DNA from: Nitrospira_D sp035465795
Lineage (GTDB): Bacteria > Nitrospirota > Nitrospiria > Nitrospirales > Nitrospiraceae
Length of the DNA: 64,000 nt
Assembly: GCF_049546785.1 (NCBI RefSeq)
Contig: NZ_JBMWAN010000001.1
Location: 124,001 to 188,000 of the forward strand
Reading direction: 5' to 3'
The notes below the pieces were generated by a model. The model saw only the letters and a list, made by a program, of their open reading frames with translations. It ran no database searches and was not told the DNA's origin. The stretch's first letter is position 1; every line of letters starts with the position of its first letter. Below are positions 8,926-17,774 of this stretch, in pieces. The position numbers were made by a program, and so were the translations under genes.

Positions 8926-9894
8926 ATGAACCTGATCAAAGTCATCGCTGGCGTCCTGATGTTGTGGTCGAGTACTGCGTGGAGCGCCACGTTGACGTGG
9001 AACACCAACAGTGACTCTGATCTGGCAGGATATCGCGTGTATCAATGCAGTGAGCTCCCCTGTACACGGGCATCCGGCAATGCGTCCTCTCTCGCCACCG
9101 TGGGAACGGTGACGAGCTTCAACATCGGGACGCCCTCCGCAATTCAGTACTACTTTGTCACGGCCTATGATGTATCCAGCAATGAGTCGGACGAGAGCAG
9201 CGTCGTGACTTACACCCCCGCCCCCGTGCCCCCCGCCATCGGGATGACACCGATAAGCCTCTCGTTCGGCACGACCGTGGGTGGCCCCAACCCCGCGGCC
9301 CAGACCTTGAACATCAGCAACACAGGGGGCGGCACCCTCAGCTGGAGCACCAGCGACAACGCCGACTGGTTGACGCTGAGTCCGGCCTCGGGCACAGGGA
9401 ATGGCGTGGTGACGGTGAATGTGAGCGCCGGCGCTTTGGCGGAAGGTCGCTATAGCGCAAGCATCATCATCAGTGCCACCGGAGTCTCCCCGATGACCGT
9501 ACCGGTGACGTTCACCATCTCCTCCGCCCCTCCGGTCATCGGGGTCAGCCCGACAAGCCTCACCTTTGTTGCGACAACAGGCGGCAGCACCCCCCCGAAC
9601 CAAACCTTGAGCTTCAGCAACACGGGAGGCGGCACCCTCAGCTGGAGCGCCAGCGACAATGCCGCCTGGTTGACGTTAAGTCCGACCTCGGGCACAGGGA
9701 ATGGCGTGGTGACGGTGAGCGTGAACATCGGCACCTTGGCCGCCGGCACCTACAATGGCACGATCACGCTCACTGCCACCGGTGCCCCCACCGTCACCGT
9801 GCCGGTGACGGTGACCGTCGATACAACCTCCGTGACCTATCAACGCCCGCAGAGCCCAACCGGGCTGCGTTTCCTCGGTTGGTTCTTCAGGTAA
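8926..9894 (+). CDS. Secreted protein with FN3-like domain and two BACON-type repeats
   Basis: The 322-residue protein starts with a Sec signal (MNLIKVIAGVLML, cleavage near SSTAWS-ATL). Residues 21-98 form a fibronectin-III-like domain (LTWNTNSDSDLAGYRVYQ), then two repeats of about 95 residues (about 104-200 and 204-298) with the pattern IGVSPTSLTF, QTLSFSNTGGGTLSWS, AWLTLSP and VPVTVTV, typical of BACON-like beta-sandwich domains. A 20-residue tail ends in WFFR. BACON domains are associated with carbohydrate or mucin binding, so a surface or matrix role is inferred. The ATG follows AGGAG by seven bases. A second, longer version lies at 10908-12134, and both are flanked by zwf tails. Confidence 0.85.
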   Translation: MNLIKVIAGVLMLWSSTAWSATLTWNTNSDSDLAGYRVYQCSELPCTRASGNASSLATVGTVTSFNIGTPSAIQYYFVTAYDVSSNESDESSVVTYTPAPVPPAIGMTPISLSFGTTVGGPNPAAQTLNISNTGGGTLSWSTSDNADWLTLSPASGTGNGVVTVNVSAGALAEGRYSASIIISATGVSPMTVPVTFTISSAPPVIGVSPTSLTFVATTGGSTPPNQTLSFSNTGGGTLSWSASDNAAWLTLSPTSGTGNGVVTVSVNIGTLAAGTYNGTITLTATGAPTVTVPVTVTVDTTSVTYQRPQSPTGLRFLGWFFR

Positions 9895-10254
9895 AATCTG
9901 TCTGGTATTGGGATGAGAACAGCCTTGTTCGCAGGATGCTCACAATCCTCACGCACTACACATTGTGGTGCGTGAGGGGCAACCTCCTGAGGGTTTCCGT
10001 TGTGTTTCTGGTTCAACCAGACAAACCAGAGCAACCGGAGCCAGCCATCCCATCAGTCCCACCCGGCGAATCTGCTGGTGCGTTAGCCGTCAGCCCTATG
10101 GATTTGAGCCGTCAAAAGCGTGAGGAACCAACTCATGCGGTCATCCTTCAATAAACAGAGTCGGCGCCGCATCCTCCGTTTTCAGAATGACACAGGCCCG
10201 CATGCTAGAGTCATGACCTGCTCCCTCCGTGTTGTATTCTGAGACGTCGCAAGA
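9895..10254. other. Conserved trailer region without gene
   Basis: Apart from the hairpin at 9947-9977 this stretch carries no convincing reading frame. It is homologous along most of its length to 12135-12503 after the second BACON gene, with shared blocks such as TGGTGCGTGAGGGG, GCCGTCAG and TCTGAGA near its end. It is part of the roughly 2-kb tandem unit. Confidence 0.7.
9947..9977 (+). terminator. Hairpin downstream of first BACON gene
   Basis: CCTCACGCAC pairs perfectly with GTGCGTGAGG, and the inner bases can extend the stem with one G-U pair. The same hairpin recurs after the second BACON gene (12185-12215), where that G-U pair is G-C. There is no T-run after the stem, so it may stabilise RNA or act as a factor-dependent end rather than a classic terminator. 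Confidence 0.55.
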
Positions 10255-10451
10255 AGGCGCCCCAGGGCTTGACGGAAGGCGATGCGTCAGATTTCATGCG
10301 GCGCGACGCAGTCGAGGCCTCCTGGGCCTGGATGACACAAATCCTCGAAGGGTGGGAGGAACCCGGGCAACGCTGGCGGTCGGAATATCACGCCGGGACG
10401 TGGGGACCAATCGAAGCCGACCATCTCATTGAACACGACGACCGCACCTGA
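10255..10451 (+). pseudogene. zwf 3'-tail remnant, copy B
   Basis: A frame of about 60 codons reproduces the C-terminus of Zwf (GDASDFMRRDAVEASWAWMT, then EGWEEPGQRW and GTWGPIEAD) without the rest of the gene. The final tryptophan and leucine codons are lost and a stop follows at 10449. Homology to zwf continues into its noncoding downstream sequence to about 10535, so this is a duplicated DNA segment rather than a gene fusion. Confidence 0.9.
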
Positions 10452-10907
10452 CGCACGCTGCAGACACGAGCTACAACTAACCCGATTGCGCCGCCTCTCG
10501 ACTTACTCAGCTCTCCGGGTGAACCGTAATAAGCGAGGGAGACCCCCAAAATCAGTCGGTCCTGGCTCTCCGGATGGTGTTCGGACCTGTAGGCAAACAA
10601 CTACGTCGTCTACCCCCTGAGAAACCTCGAATTCCAGCAATCTCCTGAAATTTCCTACAGTATCTTCAGCATCACCAGCTATCTCGTTCTCATTGTTATT
10701 GATTTTCATAGCGTTTTATCAATCAAATAATTTTCATTTTATGGCATGCACTTTGCTCATACGCCACAGTGAACGGGGTGAATAGTTCCCCTCTTCAGAT
10801 CGCAAATTCCGTTGTGCAATCCGACATGGTCGCTTCTTTTGGAGAAGCTGACTTCTCGGGTGGTGGGTGTGCCTGCTGCCGGAAAATACGCGAATAGGAG
10901 ATTTCAC
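10452..10907 (+). promoter_or_regulatory. Long leader of second BACON gene
   Basis: Noncoding 456-base region. The first part copies the sequence after zwf, the middle (10640-10745) is AT-rich and diverged, and the last about 140 bases match the leader of the first BACON gene closely, including GGGGTGAATAGTTCCCC and the block before the GGAG ribosome site. No gene seen. Confidence 0.55.
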
Positions 10908-12134
10908 ATGAACCTGATCAAGGCTATCGCTGCTGTCCTGATGTTTGCGTTGTGGTCAAGTACTGCGTGGAGTGCCACGTTGACGTGGAACGCCAACACC
11001 GACTCGGACCTGGCAGGATATCGCGTGTATCAATGCAGTCTGCTGCCCTGTTCACGGGCATCCGGCAATGCGTCCACTCTCGCCACGCTGGGACCGGTGA
11101 CGAGCTACAATGTCGGTACGCCGTCCGCAATCCGGTATTTCTTTGTCACCGCCTATGATGTAGCCAGCAATGAATCCGGCGAGAGCAGCGTCATGACCTA
11201 CACGCCCCCGACCACGGCACCGGTCATCGGGGTGAGTCCGACGAGCTTTTCCTTCAGTGCGACACAGGGCGGCGCCAACCCCGCGTCCCAGACTTTGAAT
11301 ATCAGCAACGCGGGGGGCGGCACCCTCACCTGGAGCGCCAGCGAAAATGCCTCCTGGTTGACGGTGAGTCCGACCTCGGGGAGCGGGAATGGATCAGTGA
11401 CGCTGAGTGTGACCACCGGCAGCCTGGCGGCCGGTAGCTATAGCGGCACCATCACGATCAGTGCCACTGGAGCCACCTCGGTCACTGTTCCCGTGGCGTT
11501 CACCGTCACTACAGGCAGCACGACACCGCGCATCGGAGTGATGCCGACAAGCCTCTCCTTCGGCACGACCGTTGGTGGCCCTAACCCCGCATCCCAGACC
11601 TTGAGCATCAGCAACACAGGGGGCGGCACCCTCAGCTGGTGGCTCAGCGACAACGCCACCTGGTTGACGGTGAGCCCGAATAACGGCACAGGGAACGGCA
11701 CGGTGACGGTAACTGTCAGCGCCAGCGGGTTGGCGGCAGGTACCTATTATGCCAGCATCACCATTGGTGCCACCGGGGCCTCCAATGTCACCGTGCCAGT
11801 GACATTCAACATCTCCTCCTCCTCTACCACGACTCCGCGCATCGGGGTCAGTCCGACGAGCCTCACCTTCATTGGGTACGTAGGCGATAGTAACCTCCCG
11901 TCCCAAACCTTAAGCATCACCAACACGGGAGGCGGCACGCTCACCTGGAGCCTCAGCGACAATGTCGCCTGGTTGAAAGTGGATCCGACCAGTGGCACAG
12001 GAAATCGTGTCGTGGGAGTGACTGCGACCCCCGGCTACTTGGCTGCCGGGACCTATTATGGAAACATCACCATCAGTGCCACCGGCGCCACATCGGTTAC
12101 CGTGCCGGTGACGATGACTGTCCGACCGCGGTAA
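10908..12134 (+). CDS. Secreted protein with FN3-like domain and three BACON-type repeats
   Basis: A 408-residue paralogue of the protein at 8926. A signal peptide (MNLIKAIAAVLMFALW) ends near SSTAWS, an FN3-like domain spans about 23-100, and three BACON-type repeats follow at about 105-200, 208-302 and 311-405, each with IGVSPTS, a QTL-ISNTGGGTL block and a VTVPV ending. The linkers TTGSTTP and SSSSTTTP look like flexible spacers. Compared with the first copy it has one extra repeat and ends in TVRPR without the WFFR tail. It should be exported and may bind glycans or other cells; this is inference from the domain type. The ATG at 10908 follows an AGGAG site. Confidence 0.85.
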   Translation: MNLIKAIAAVLMFALWSSTAWSATLTWNANTDSDLAGYRVYQCSLLPCSRASGNASTLATLGPVTSYNVGTPSAIRYFFVTAYDVASNESGESSVMTYTPPTTAPVIGVSPTSFSFSATQGGANPASQTLNISNAGGGTLTWSASENASWLTVSPTSGSGNGSVTLSVTTGSLAAGSYSGTITISATGATSVTVPVAFTVTTGSTTPRIGVMPTSLSFGTTVGGPNPASQTLSISNTGGGTLSWWLSDNATWLTVSPNNGTGNGTVTVTVSASGLAAGTYYASITIGATGASNVTVPVTFNISSSSTTTPRIGVSPTSLTFIGYVGDSNLPSQTLSITNTGGGTLTWSLSDNVAWLKVDPTSGTGNRVVGVTATPGYLAAGTYYGNITISATGATSVTVPVTMTVRPR

Positions 12135-12503
12135 ACCTTGTCTGTAACGGGATGAGACCGCTCTGCCCGCAGGGTGCTGACAATCCTCACGCACCACAAA
12201 TTGTGGTGCGTGAGGGGCGAGCTCCTGCGGGCTTCTCTTGTCCATCTGGTCTGTCCGGTTCAACCAACCGGCCAGACCAGGGAAACCAGATCACACCATC
12301 CCGTGAGTTTACTCACCTACCCTGCTATTGAATAAGCCGTCAGTCCAATGGCTTTGACCCGTGATATGCGCGAGGAGCCAGGTCAGTGATCCTCATTCAT
12401 TGGACTTGGTCCGGGCCGAATCCGCCCTTTTCGCAATGCAGCACGGCGGCAGGCTGTGGAAATGATCTGCTCCCTCCATGTTGCATTCTGAGAGGTCGCA
12501 AGG
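12135..12503. other. Conserved trailer region, second copy, without gene
   Basis: No convincing reading frame. It is homologous to 9895-10254 and completes the second tandem unit up to zwf tail copy C. Confidence 0.65.
12185..12215 (+). terminator. Hairpin downstream of second BACON gene
   Basis: The 15-base arm CCTCACGCACCACAA and its exact complement are separated by one base, so a long hairpin with a small loop can form. It corresponds to the hairpin at 9947-9977 after the first copy. No T-run follows. Confidence 0.55.
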
Positions 12504-12712
12504 AGGCTGCTCCCGGACATGATGGCGGGCGATGCGTCACGTTTTGATGCGGCCCGACGCGCGTCAAAACCTCCCGGGCCTGAGTGACGCAAATCCTTGA
12601 AGGATGGGAGGAACCCGGACAACGCTGGCTGCCGGAATATCAAGCCGGCACATGGGGACCGGTCGAAGCCGACCGTCTTATTGAAAACGACGGCCACGCC
12701 CGGCAACCAGGA
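12504..12712 (+). pseudogene. zwf 3'-tail remnant, copy C
   Basis: A third, more decayed copy of the zwf end. GGCTGCTCCCGGAC and GGCGATGCGTCACG match zwf, then small insertions and deletions break the frame. A later segment still encodes a Zwf-like QRWLPEYQAGTWGPVEAD. The remnant stops just before the thioredoxin gene, so the array lies between zwf and trx. Confidence 0.88.
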
Positions 12713-12725
12713 TGCATCTGACCTA

Positions 12726-13049
12726 TCACCTTACATCCAACTGCTTGCGAATCTCTTCCTTCTTCCCCAACCCGCCGATGAAGCGCTCGAATGATCCACT
12801 GCGATAGAGGGCCAGCGCGGGAAGCGAGGAGACTTCCAGTTCGGCAGGGATCTGGTAGTTCTCCTCGACATTCATGGTGAGGACAACGATCTTCCCTTCC
12901 AGTTCCTCCTGAAGCTGCTCCAGTTGAGCCATCAAGGCTCGACAGTGTCCGCAACCGGGCTTCCAAAACTCCACCAGCATGGGAACCGTGCCAGATTCAA
13001 CCATCCGGTCGAAGTCCGCATCGGTCACCGGCTGGAGTCGTAAAGACAT
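12726..13049 (-). CDS. Thioredoxin-family protein
   Basis: A 107-residue single thioredoxin domain. The redox motif is WKPGCGHCRAL, with a CGHC centre instead of the CGPC of standard TrxA; the cis-proline appears in VSSLPALALYRSG. CGHC centres are more oxidising in disulfide isomerases, but no signal peptide is seen, so the protein is probably cytosolic. It starts six bases after the stop of the SGNH hydrolase gene on the same strand, so the two form a small operon. Its substrates are unknown. Confidence 0.9.
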   Translation of the reverse strand: MSLRLQPVTDADFDRMVESGTVPMLVEFWKPGCGHCRALMAQLEQLQEELEGKIVVLTMNVEENYQIPAELEVSSLPALALYRSGSFERFIGGLGKKEEIRKQLDVR

Positions 13050-13054
13050 CGTCG

Positions 13055-13696
13055 CTACGATTTGTTGGATAACGCAGGCTGTAAAACCTGCCGGTAGACG
13101 AGATCGGCAAAGAGACGATACCCCGCCGTGCTGAGGTGCAGACCGTCGTTGGAATACTCGCGGGCGAGCAGATTCGTGTCGGATTCGGCGGTTGCCGCAA
13201 ACAAGTCGATAGCTGGAAACCCCTTCGTCCGTGCATACTCACCGATCAAGGTGTTGAGCTCGAAACGCCGGGCCAGATGACCGGCCACCCACTCCCATCC
13301 CTCGCGGCCGCCTGTTGCGTCTTCGACCCGCAGCGAGGGAACCGTGACCGGGACCGGCACACCGCCTGCGGCCAAGGTCTGCTCATACATTTTGGCCAGG
13401 TTGCGCATGATCTCGCCCAGCGACCCGTTCCAGCCCAGGTCGTTCGTCCCGCCCAGGATCACGACATAGTGCGGCTGGTGCGCCAGGACATCCCGACGAA
13501 ACCGCACGAGCATCTCGCCGGTCAGTTCGCCGCAAATTCCGCTGGTCCGTACCTCTCCAGCGGCGCCGATCATCTCCTGCACCCAATCGCCATAGGGCGT
13601 GGACCGGCCTTGGGGGTTCTCCCTGGTCGGGGACTGAAACCCGGCGGTGAGGCTGTCGCCAAAGCAGATGACCCGAACGGGAAGGGGCTGATTCAT
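13055..13696 (-). CDS. SGNH/GDSL-family hydrolase
   Basis: The 213-residue protein has block I CFGDSLTAGF with the nucleophilic serine, a glycine region near TSGICGELTG, block III ILGGTNDLGW with the oxyanion Asn, and block V SNDGLHLSTAGYRLFADL with Asp and His. This is a complete SGNH hydrolase, acting as an esterase, lipase or thioesterase. No export signal is seen from the chosen ATG at 13696; the frame stays open upstream to 13774. It lies just upstream of the thioredoxin gene. Confidence 0.88.
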   Translation of the reverse strand: MNQPLPVRVICFGDSLTAGFQSPTRENPQGRSTPYGDWVQEMIGAAGEVRTSGICGELTGEMLVRFRRDVLAHQPHYVVILGGTNDLGWNGSLGEIMRNLAKMYEQTLAAGGVPVPVTVPSLRVEDATGGREGWEWVAGHLARRFELNTLIGEYARTKGFPAIDLFAATAESDTNLLAREYSNDGLHLSTAGYRLFADLVYRQVLQPALSNKS

Positions 13697-13824
13697 GGTG
13701 GGCGATTCTACCGGCCAGGATGCCCCGTGACAAGCGGCCGGATAGCACGGCCGCCCAGAGCCTCCGCGGGTCAAGAATCCCGATTTTCTTGACGATTTCC
13801 GGATGTCCCGATATTTGTAGTCCT

Positions 13825-15576
13825 ATGCCCGACCTGAAAACAGCCCAGCAGATGATGGCTGACGCTATAGCCGCGAAGCAGCATGCCGATCCCGAACTGA
13901 CGTCGGTAATCCAGCTGCTCAAATCTCTGGACCGCGCCTCGAAAAATGTCCGCACCTTCGGCCTTCGCAATAGCGTCGCGGAAAAGTTTTTCAGCCAGTT
14001 CTATAGCGAACTAACCACCCACCTGACCCGATTCGACGCATTGACTTTCACCGTGCAACGAGACGGCCTCTACCTCAAAGAACAGCTGGTCTATAGTTCG
14101 AAAACCGACGAGGCCGGAGAAAACTTTGCCTTTACGCTCTACAGCGACGGCATTCGAGAGTTGACCCTTCACCCCGACATCACGGAAGAAGACGTCCTCT
14201 TCTTTTTCGATGCCTTGTGGGATACCTCTGGTCCTGCCGCCTCGGCGGACGATGACATCGTGACGCGCCTGTGGACGAAAAATCTCCCCACCATCACGAT
14301 CGTGACTGCTGACGAAGTCATGAAAGTCTCGGAGATCGATGACATCCTGACCCCGCAAGGGCAAACCCCGCCGGAAGCCTCTCTCCGGGACATTCTCGCT
14401 GACGCTCGCGCAAAAGACGCGACCGACAAACAACACGATCAAACCCAGAAGCCCCGACTGACCTCCGGCATCATGGGCTATGAAGTCTCGGAATTCGAAC
14501 TGGCGGGGCTTGAACGCGATATTGCGGCCGAGTCGGCCCGTGACAGCGCCTCCTATGTCCTGGAGATCCTCGGGGCCATTCTCTCGTCAGAACGATCCCC
14601 GGCCTTGCTGCTCAAAGTCCTGGACGTCTATGACGGCATTCTGACCTCGCTCGTCCAAGGCGGGCACTGGCACCTGACGGAGCAGGTCCTCACCCTGCTT
14701 TCCGATGCCGAAGCCATGCGCCCGGACCTGACGCCGGAGCACAAGGAGAAAGTCAGGGCGATGCTGGAGCGGACCGGACAACCGGAACGCGTCAGCCTGA
14801 TCGAACGGTACCTCAATACCACGGAGGAGCCTGCCTTAGAGGGGCTCCAATCGGTGCTCCTTATGATGCCACCGTCCGCGATCCCCGCTCTCTGCGTGCT
14901 GCTCGGCAATCTGGAACAGCCCGCGCATCAAACGTTGCTTTCCGGTGTGCTGACCGACCTCGCCAAAGAGACCCCGGACATCCTCGCACGACATCTCACC
15001 GACCGGCGGCCGGCGTTTGTGCGCAATCTCTTGAACATTATTACTCACTGGAGTAATCCCGGCCTGGCAGACGCTGTGGAAAAGATCATCCGCTACCCGG
15101 ATCCGCTCATCCGGCGTGAAGTGATCCGGACGCTCTCAGTGCTCAGACCATCGGGCAGCGGCGCCAAGATCGTCCCGCTATTGAACGACCCGGATGAAGC
15201 CGTCCGCCTGGCGGCGCTCAAGCCCCTGCTGACCGGCCACTACACGGCTCCGTTTTCGGTGTGGGAACCGATCGTCACAGCGGAAACCTTCGGCGACCGT
15301 CCACCTGCGGAAAGACGCAATATCTTCCACGCCATGCGCGCCACGGCAGGTGATGAAGCCGTCCCATTCTGGACCCCCCTTCTCACGGAATGGGGATGGA
15401 CGAATCGGAAAAAACGAGAAGAGCTGGCGCTCATGGCCGTCGATGCGCTCGGAAAACTCGGAACCCCGGCCGCGCAACGTGCCCTGCAGACCGGCGCCGA
15501 TAAGGGCACGGCTGCGGTGAAGAAAGCCTGCCTGACCGCTCTGGCCCATATGACGAAACACGCGGATACGCCCTAG
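13825..15576 (+). CDS. HEAT-repeat-like protein with N-terminal domain shared with the HD-GYP neighbour
   Basis: The 583-residue protein has an N-terminal domain (about 1-140) and a long helical C-terminal region (about 215-583) with HEAT-like helix pairs, such as LIRREVIRTLSVLRPSGSG, NDPDEAVRLAALKPL and a final repeat near the C-terminus. The N-terminal pattern (LLKSLDRASKNVR, then FTVQRDGLYLKEQLVY, then SDGIRELTLHPDITEED) resembles the N-terminal region of the HD-GYP protein that follows 35 bases later. No enzyme motif is seen. A scaffold or partner in the same signalling unit is inferred. The start at 13825 lies close after a possible TTGACG -35 box. Confidence 0.65.
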   Translation: MPDLKTAQQMMADAIAAKQHADPELTSVIQLLKSLDRASKNVRTFGLRNSVAEKFFSQFYSELTTHLTRFDALTFTVQRDGLYLKEQLVYSSKTDEAGENFAFTLYSDGIRELTLHPDITEEDVLFFFDALWDTSGPAASADDDIVTRLWTKNLPTITIVTADEVMKVSEIDDILTPQGQTPPEASLRDILADARAKDATDKQHDQTQKPRLTSGIMGYEVSEFELAGLERDIAAESARDSASYVLEILGAILSSERSPALLLKVLDVYDGILTSLVQGGHWHLTEQVLTLLSDAEAMRPDLTPEHKEKVRAMLERTGQPERVSLIERYLNTTEEPALEGLQSVLLMMPPSAIPALCVLLGNLEQPAHQTLLSGVLTDLAKETPDILARHLTDRRPAFVRNLLNIITHWSNPGLADAVEKIIRYPDPLIRREVIRTLSVLRPSGSGAKIVPLLNDPDEAVRLAALKPLLTGHYTAPFSVWEPIVTAETFGDRPPAERRNIFHAMRATAGDEAVPFWTPLLTEWGWTNRKKREELALMAVDALGKLGTPAAQRALQTGADKGTAAVKKACLTALAHMTKHADTP

Positions 15577-15611
15577 CCGACGCACCATTTTGCCCTGCAA
15601 GGAGTCGTCTT

Positions 15612-17120
15612 GTGACTGAACCATTGCGCACTACCACCTCCGTCACATCCGCGGCCGAAGCGTCCCAGCCCATTCTGACCCATGAACAATCGCTCACGAA
15701 AAAGATAGCGAGGGGATCGGAAGCCGGAGACATCTTCGACCAGCAGGTACTCATGCTGGGCACTCAATTAGTCACTCAGCTGAGTATCCTCATTAAGATG
15801 TTCCGCATACACGGGAGGACGAACGCCGCACTCGACAACCCCGTCGAAACCGCCATGACCGTGATTGCGACACTGGCCCATGAGGAACCGGCCTCCATCA
15901 GGCTCCAGAACGATTTTCTCTTTCTCGGCCAGCGGCACCTGAAAGTCACATCCGCCCAAATGCCGGTCTTTTCGATCGTGATCGACACGTTCAATAAGTG
16001 GAATATCGGCGGGGTTTCGTTTGCATCAACGACCACGGCGCGGGACCTCCGTGAGTTTGCCTTCCACCTCGCCAGCCTTGACGCCACCAAACACTCATTG
16101 GAAACCCTGCGGACCACGCTGTACACACAATCCGTCAGCGGCATTGCGATCGAGGAGCGCCGGGTCCTTCGTGGCAAAGCCACGGCGAAAACTCGCTATG
16201 CCAATGCGGCGGCCGCTGTCGGAACGCTCATCCAAGACTCCCGCGAAAAAGGCACGATCGGATTCAAGCAGGCCAAGCGGGCCATTCAGAGCATCGTCGA
16301 TCTCATGATGAACGACGAAGCCTCCCTCCTCGGCCTGACCACCTTGCGCTGCCACGATCAATATACCCACAACCACTCCGTCAATGTTTCTCTGCTCTCC
16401 ATGGCCTTAGGGAACCGGGCGGGCTATCCCAAGGTCGAGCTGGCCGACTTGGGGCTCGCGGCCCTCTTTCACGATCTCGGGAAAGCCACTATCCCGATGG
16501 AAGTCCTCAACAAACCGGGCGAATTCACGGAGGATGAATGGCAGATGATGCGCAATCATCCGACCGAAGGGGCGCTCAGCTTGGCGCAGATGCGCGGGAT
16601 CACCAATTTGCCCGGACGCATGGCCTCCGCCTCGTTCGAGCACCACATGAACCTGGACTATTCCGGCTACCCCAAACTCAACGTGCCCTGGAAACTGTCC
16701 ATGACCGGACGCATTCTCATGATCGCGGACTGCTACGATGCCATGACCTCGTCGCGGGTCTATCGGCGGGAACCGATGTCGCCGGCCAAAGTCCTGAACA
16801 TTATGTTTGCCAAAGCCGGAGCCTCCTTCGACCCCACGCTTATGAAACTCTTTATGACCTGCGTCGGGATTATCCCGATCGGCAGCCTCGTCATGCTGAA
16901 CACAAACGAACTCGCGATCGTCCTGAAGCCCGCCGCCGACCAGGCCGAGGCGGAATATCCCTACGTCAAGGTGATCACAGACCCGTCCGGCACGCCCGTC
17001 GATAACGGCCGGGAACTGGACCTCCGCGAGAAGGACGAGACGGGCGAACACTGTCACTGGATCATCCGGCTCATCGACAATACCGAACGCAAATTCGACA
17101 CCAGCCGCTATTTCGTCTAA
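15612..17120 (+). CDS. HD-GYP domain protein, likely cyclic-di-GMP phosphodiesterase
   Basis: The 502-residue protein has an N-terminal domain related to that of the preceding gene, then an HD-GYP domain at about 245-415. The HD metal site is in LFHDLGKATIPMEVLNKPG, further histidines in FEHHMNLDYSGYP, and GYP in YSGYPKL. The spacing fits HD-GYP hydrolases of cyclic dinucleotides. The domain is followed by a short C-terminal region. The start is a GTG seven bases after AGGAG. No membrane segment is seen, so it is cytosolic. Together with the PilZ protein at 22764 it suggests cyclic-di-GMP signalling in this organism. Confidence 0.88.
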   Translation: MTEPLRTTTSVTSAAEASQPILTHEQSLTKKIARGSEAGDIFDQQVLMLGTQLVTQLSILIKMFRIHGRTNAALDNPVETAMTVIATLAHEEPASIRLQNDFLFLGQRHLKVTSAQMPVFSIVIDTFNKWNIGGVSFASTTTARDLREFAFHLASLDATKHSLETLRTTLYTQSVSGIAIEERRVLRGKATAKTRYANAAAAVGTLIQDSREKGTIGFKQAKRAIQSIVDLMMNDEASLLGLTTLRCHDQYTHNHSVNVSLLSMALGNRAGYPKVELADLGLAALFHDLGKATIPMEVLNKPGEFTEDEWQMMRNHPTEGALSLAQMRGITNLPGRMASASFEHHMNLDYSGYPKLNVPWKLSMTGRILMIADCYDAMTSSRVYRREPMSPAKVLNIMFAKAGASFDPTLMKLFMTCVGIIPIGSLVMLNTNELAIVLKPAADQAEAEYPYVKVITDPSGTPVDNGRELDLREKDETGEHCHWIIRLIDNTERKFDTSRYFV

Positions 17121-17215
17121 CCCGGTCCTGCGCCTTGACAGGCACCCATCGCCTCGTTATTCTGACCCACGATCAGCGAGAGTCCTGCGTTATGCTTAGC
17201 CTAAGGAGTATCCAT

Positions 17216-17767
17216 ATGCGTCTCCCGGTCTTCCGGACCCTGTTCGCGGCCGCCCTCTTTTCCCTCGCACTCGCTCCACTGTCAGCCTCTCTCCAGGCCG
17301 CGGAAGCGTTCAAAATGGGCGTGGTCGATCCCCAAAGCGTGCTCGAAAAATCAAAAGCCGGCAAGAAAGCCCTGGAGGGACTGAAGGAATATGTCTCCAC
17401 CCGCCAGAAGCTGCTCTCCCGGGATGAAGAAGACTTGCGCAACTACGAAAAGCAATTGAAAGAGCAAGCGGCCAAGTTGAGCGACGCCGAGAAGAAAGAA
17501 AAAGAGGCGCAGTTCCGCAGCAAGATTCAGGACTACCAGCGCCGCGCACAGGAATTCAACCAGGAATTGCAGGGCAAGCAAAAGGAGCTGGTGGACGACT
17601 ACATGAAGCGGATCGCCGCGGCCACCCAGACTGTGGCCGAAAAAAGCGGCTTCTCCCTGGTCGTCGACAAGGGCAGCGAACAGACCATCAAAATCGTGAT
17701 CTACAGCAAAGACACCATTGACCTCACGGAACAGGTCGTCAAAGAGTTTGACCGGGTCAATAAGTAA
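17216..17767 (+). CDS. OmpH/Skp-family periplasmic chaperone
   Basis: A 183-residue protein with a clear Sec signal (FRTLFAAALFSLALAPLSAS, cleavage near LQAAEA). The mature part starts KMGVVDPQSVLEKS, as in Skp/OmpH, followed by a long charged coiled coil (about 55-135) and a short beta end (FSLVVDKG, IVIYSKDTIDLT). Skp trimers hold outer-membrane proteins in the periplasm. The ATG at 17216 follows AAGGAG by seven bases; the open frame upstream from 17135 lacks such a site. It supports a Gram-negative envelope. Confidence 0.88.
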   Translation: MRLPVFRTLFAAALFSLALAPLSASLQAAEAFKMGVVDPQSVLEKSKAGKKALEGLKEYVSTRQKLLSRDEEDLRNYEKQLKEQAAKLSDAEKKEKEAQFRSKIQDYQRRAQEFNQELQGKQKELVDDYMKRIAAATQTVAEKSGFSLVVDKGSEQTIKIVIYSKDTIDLTEQVVKEFDRVNK

Positions 17768-17774
17768 CCCCCCG

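Noticed and set aside
8641..9603. 320-codon frame on the minus strand
   Set aside because: It mirrors the BACON gene on the plus strand, is rich in Arg, Gly and His with no motif, and lacks a ribosome site.
9947..9977. Classic rho-independent terminator
   Set aside because: The stem is strong but no T-run follows.
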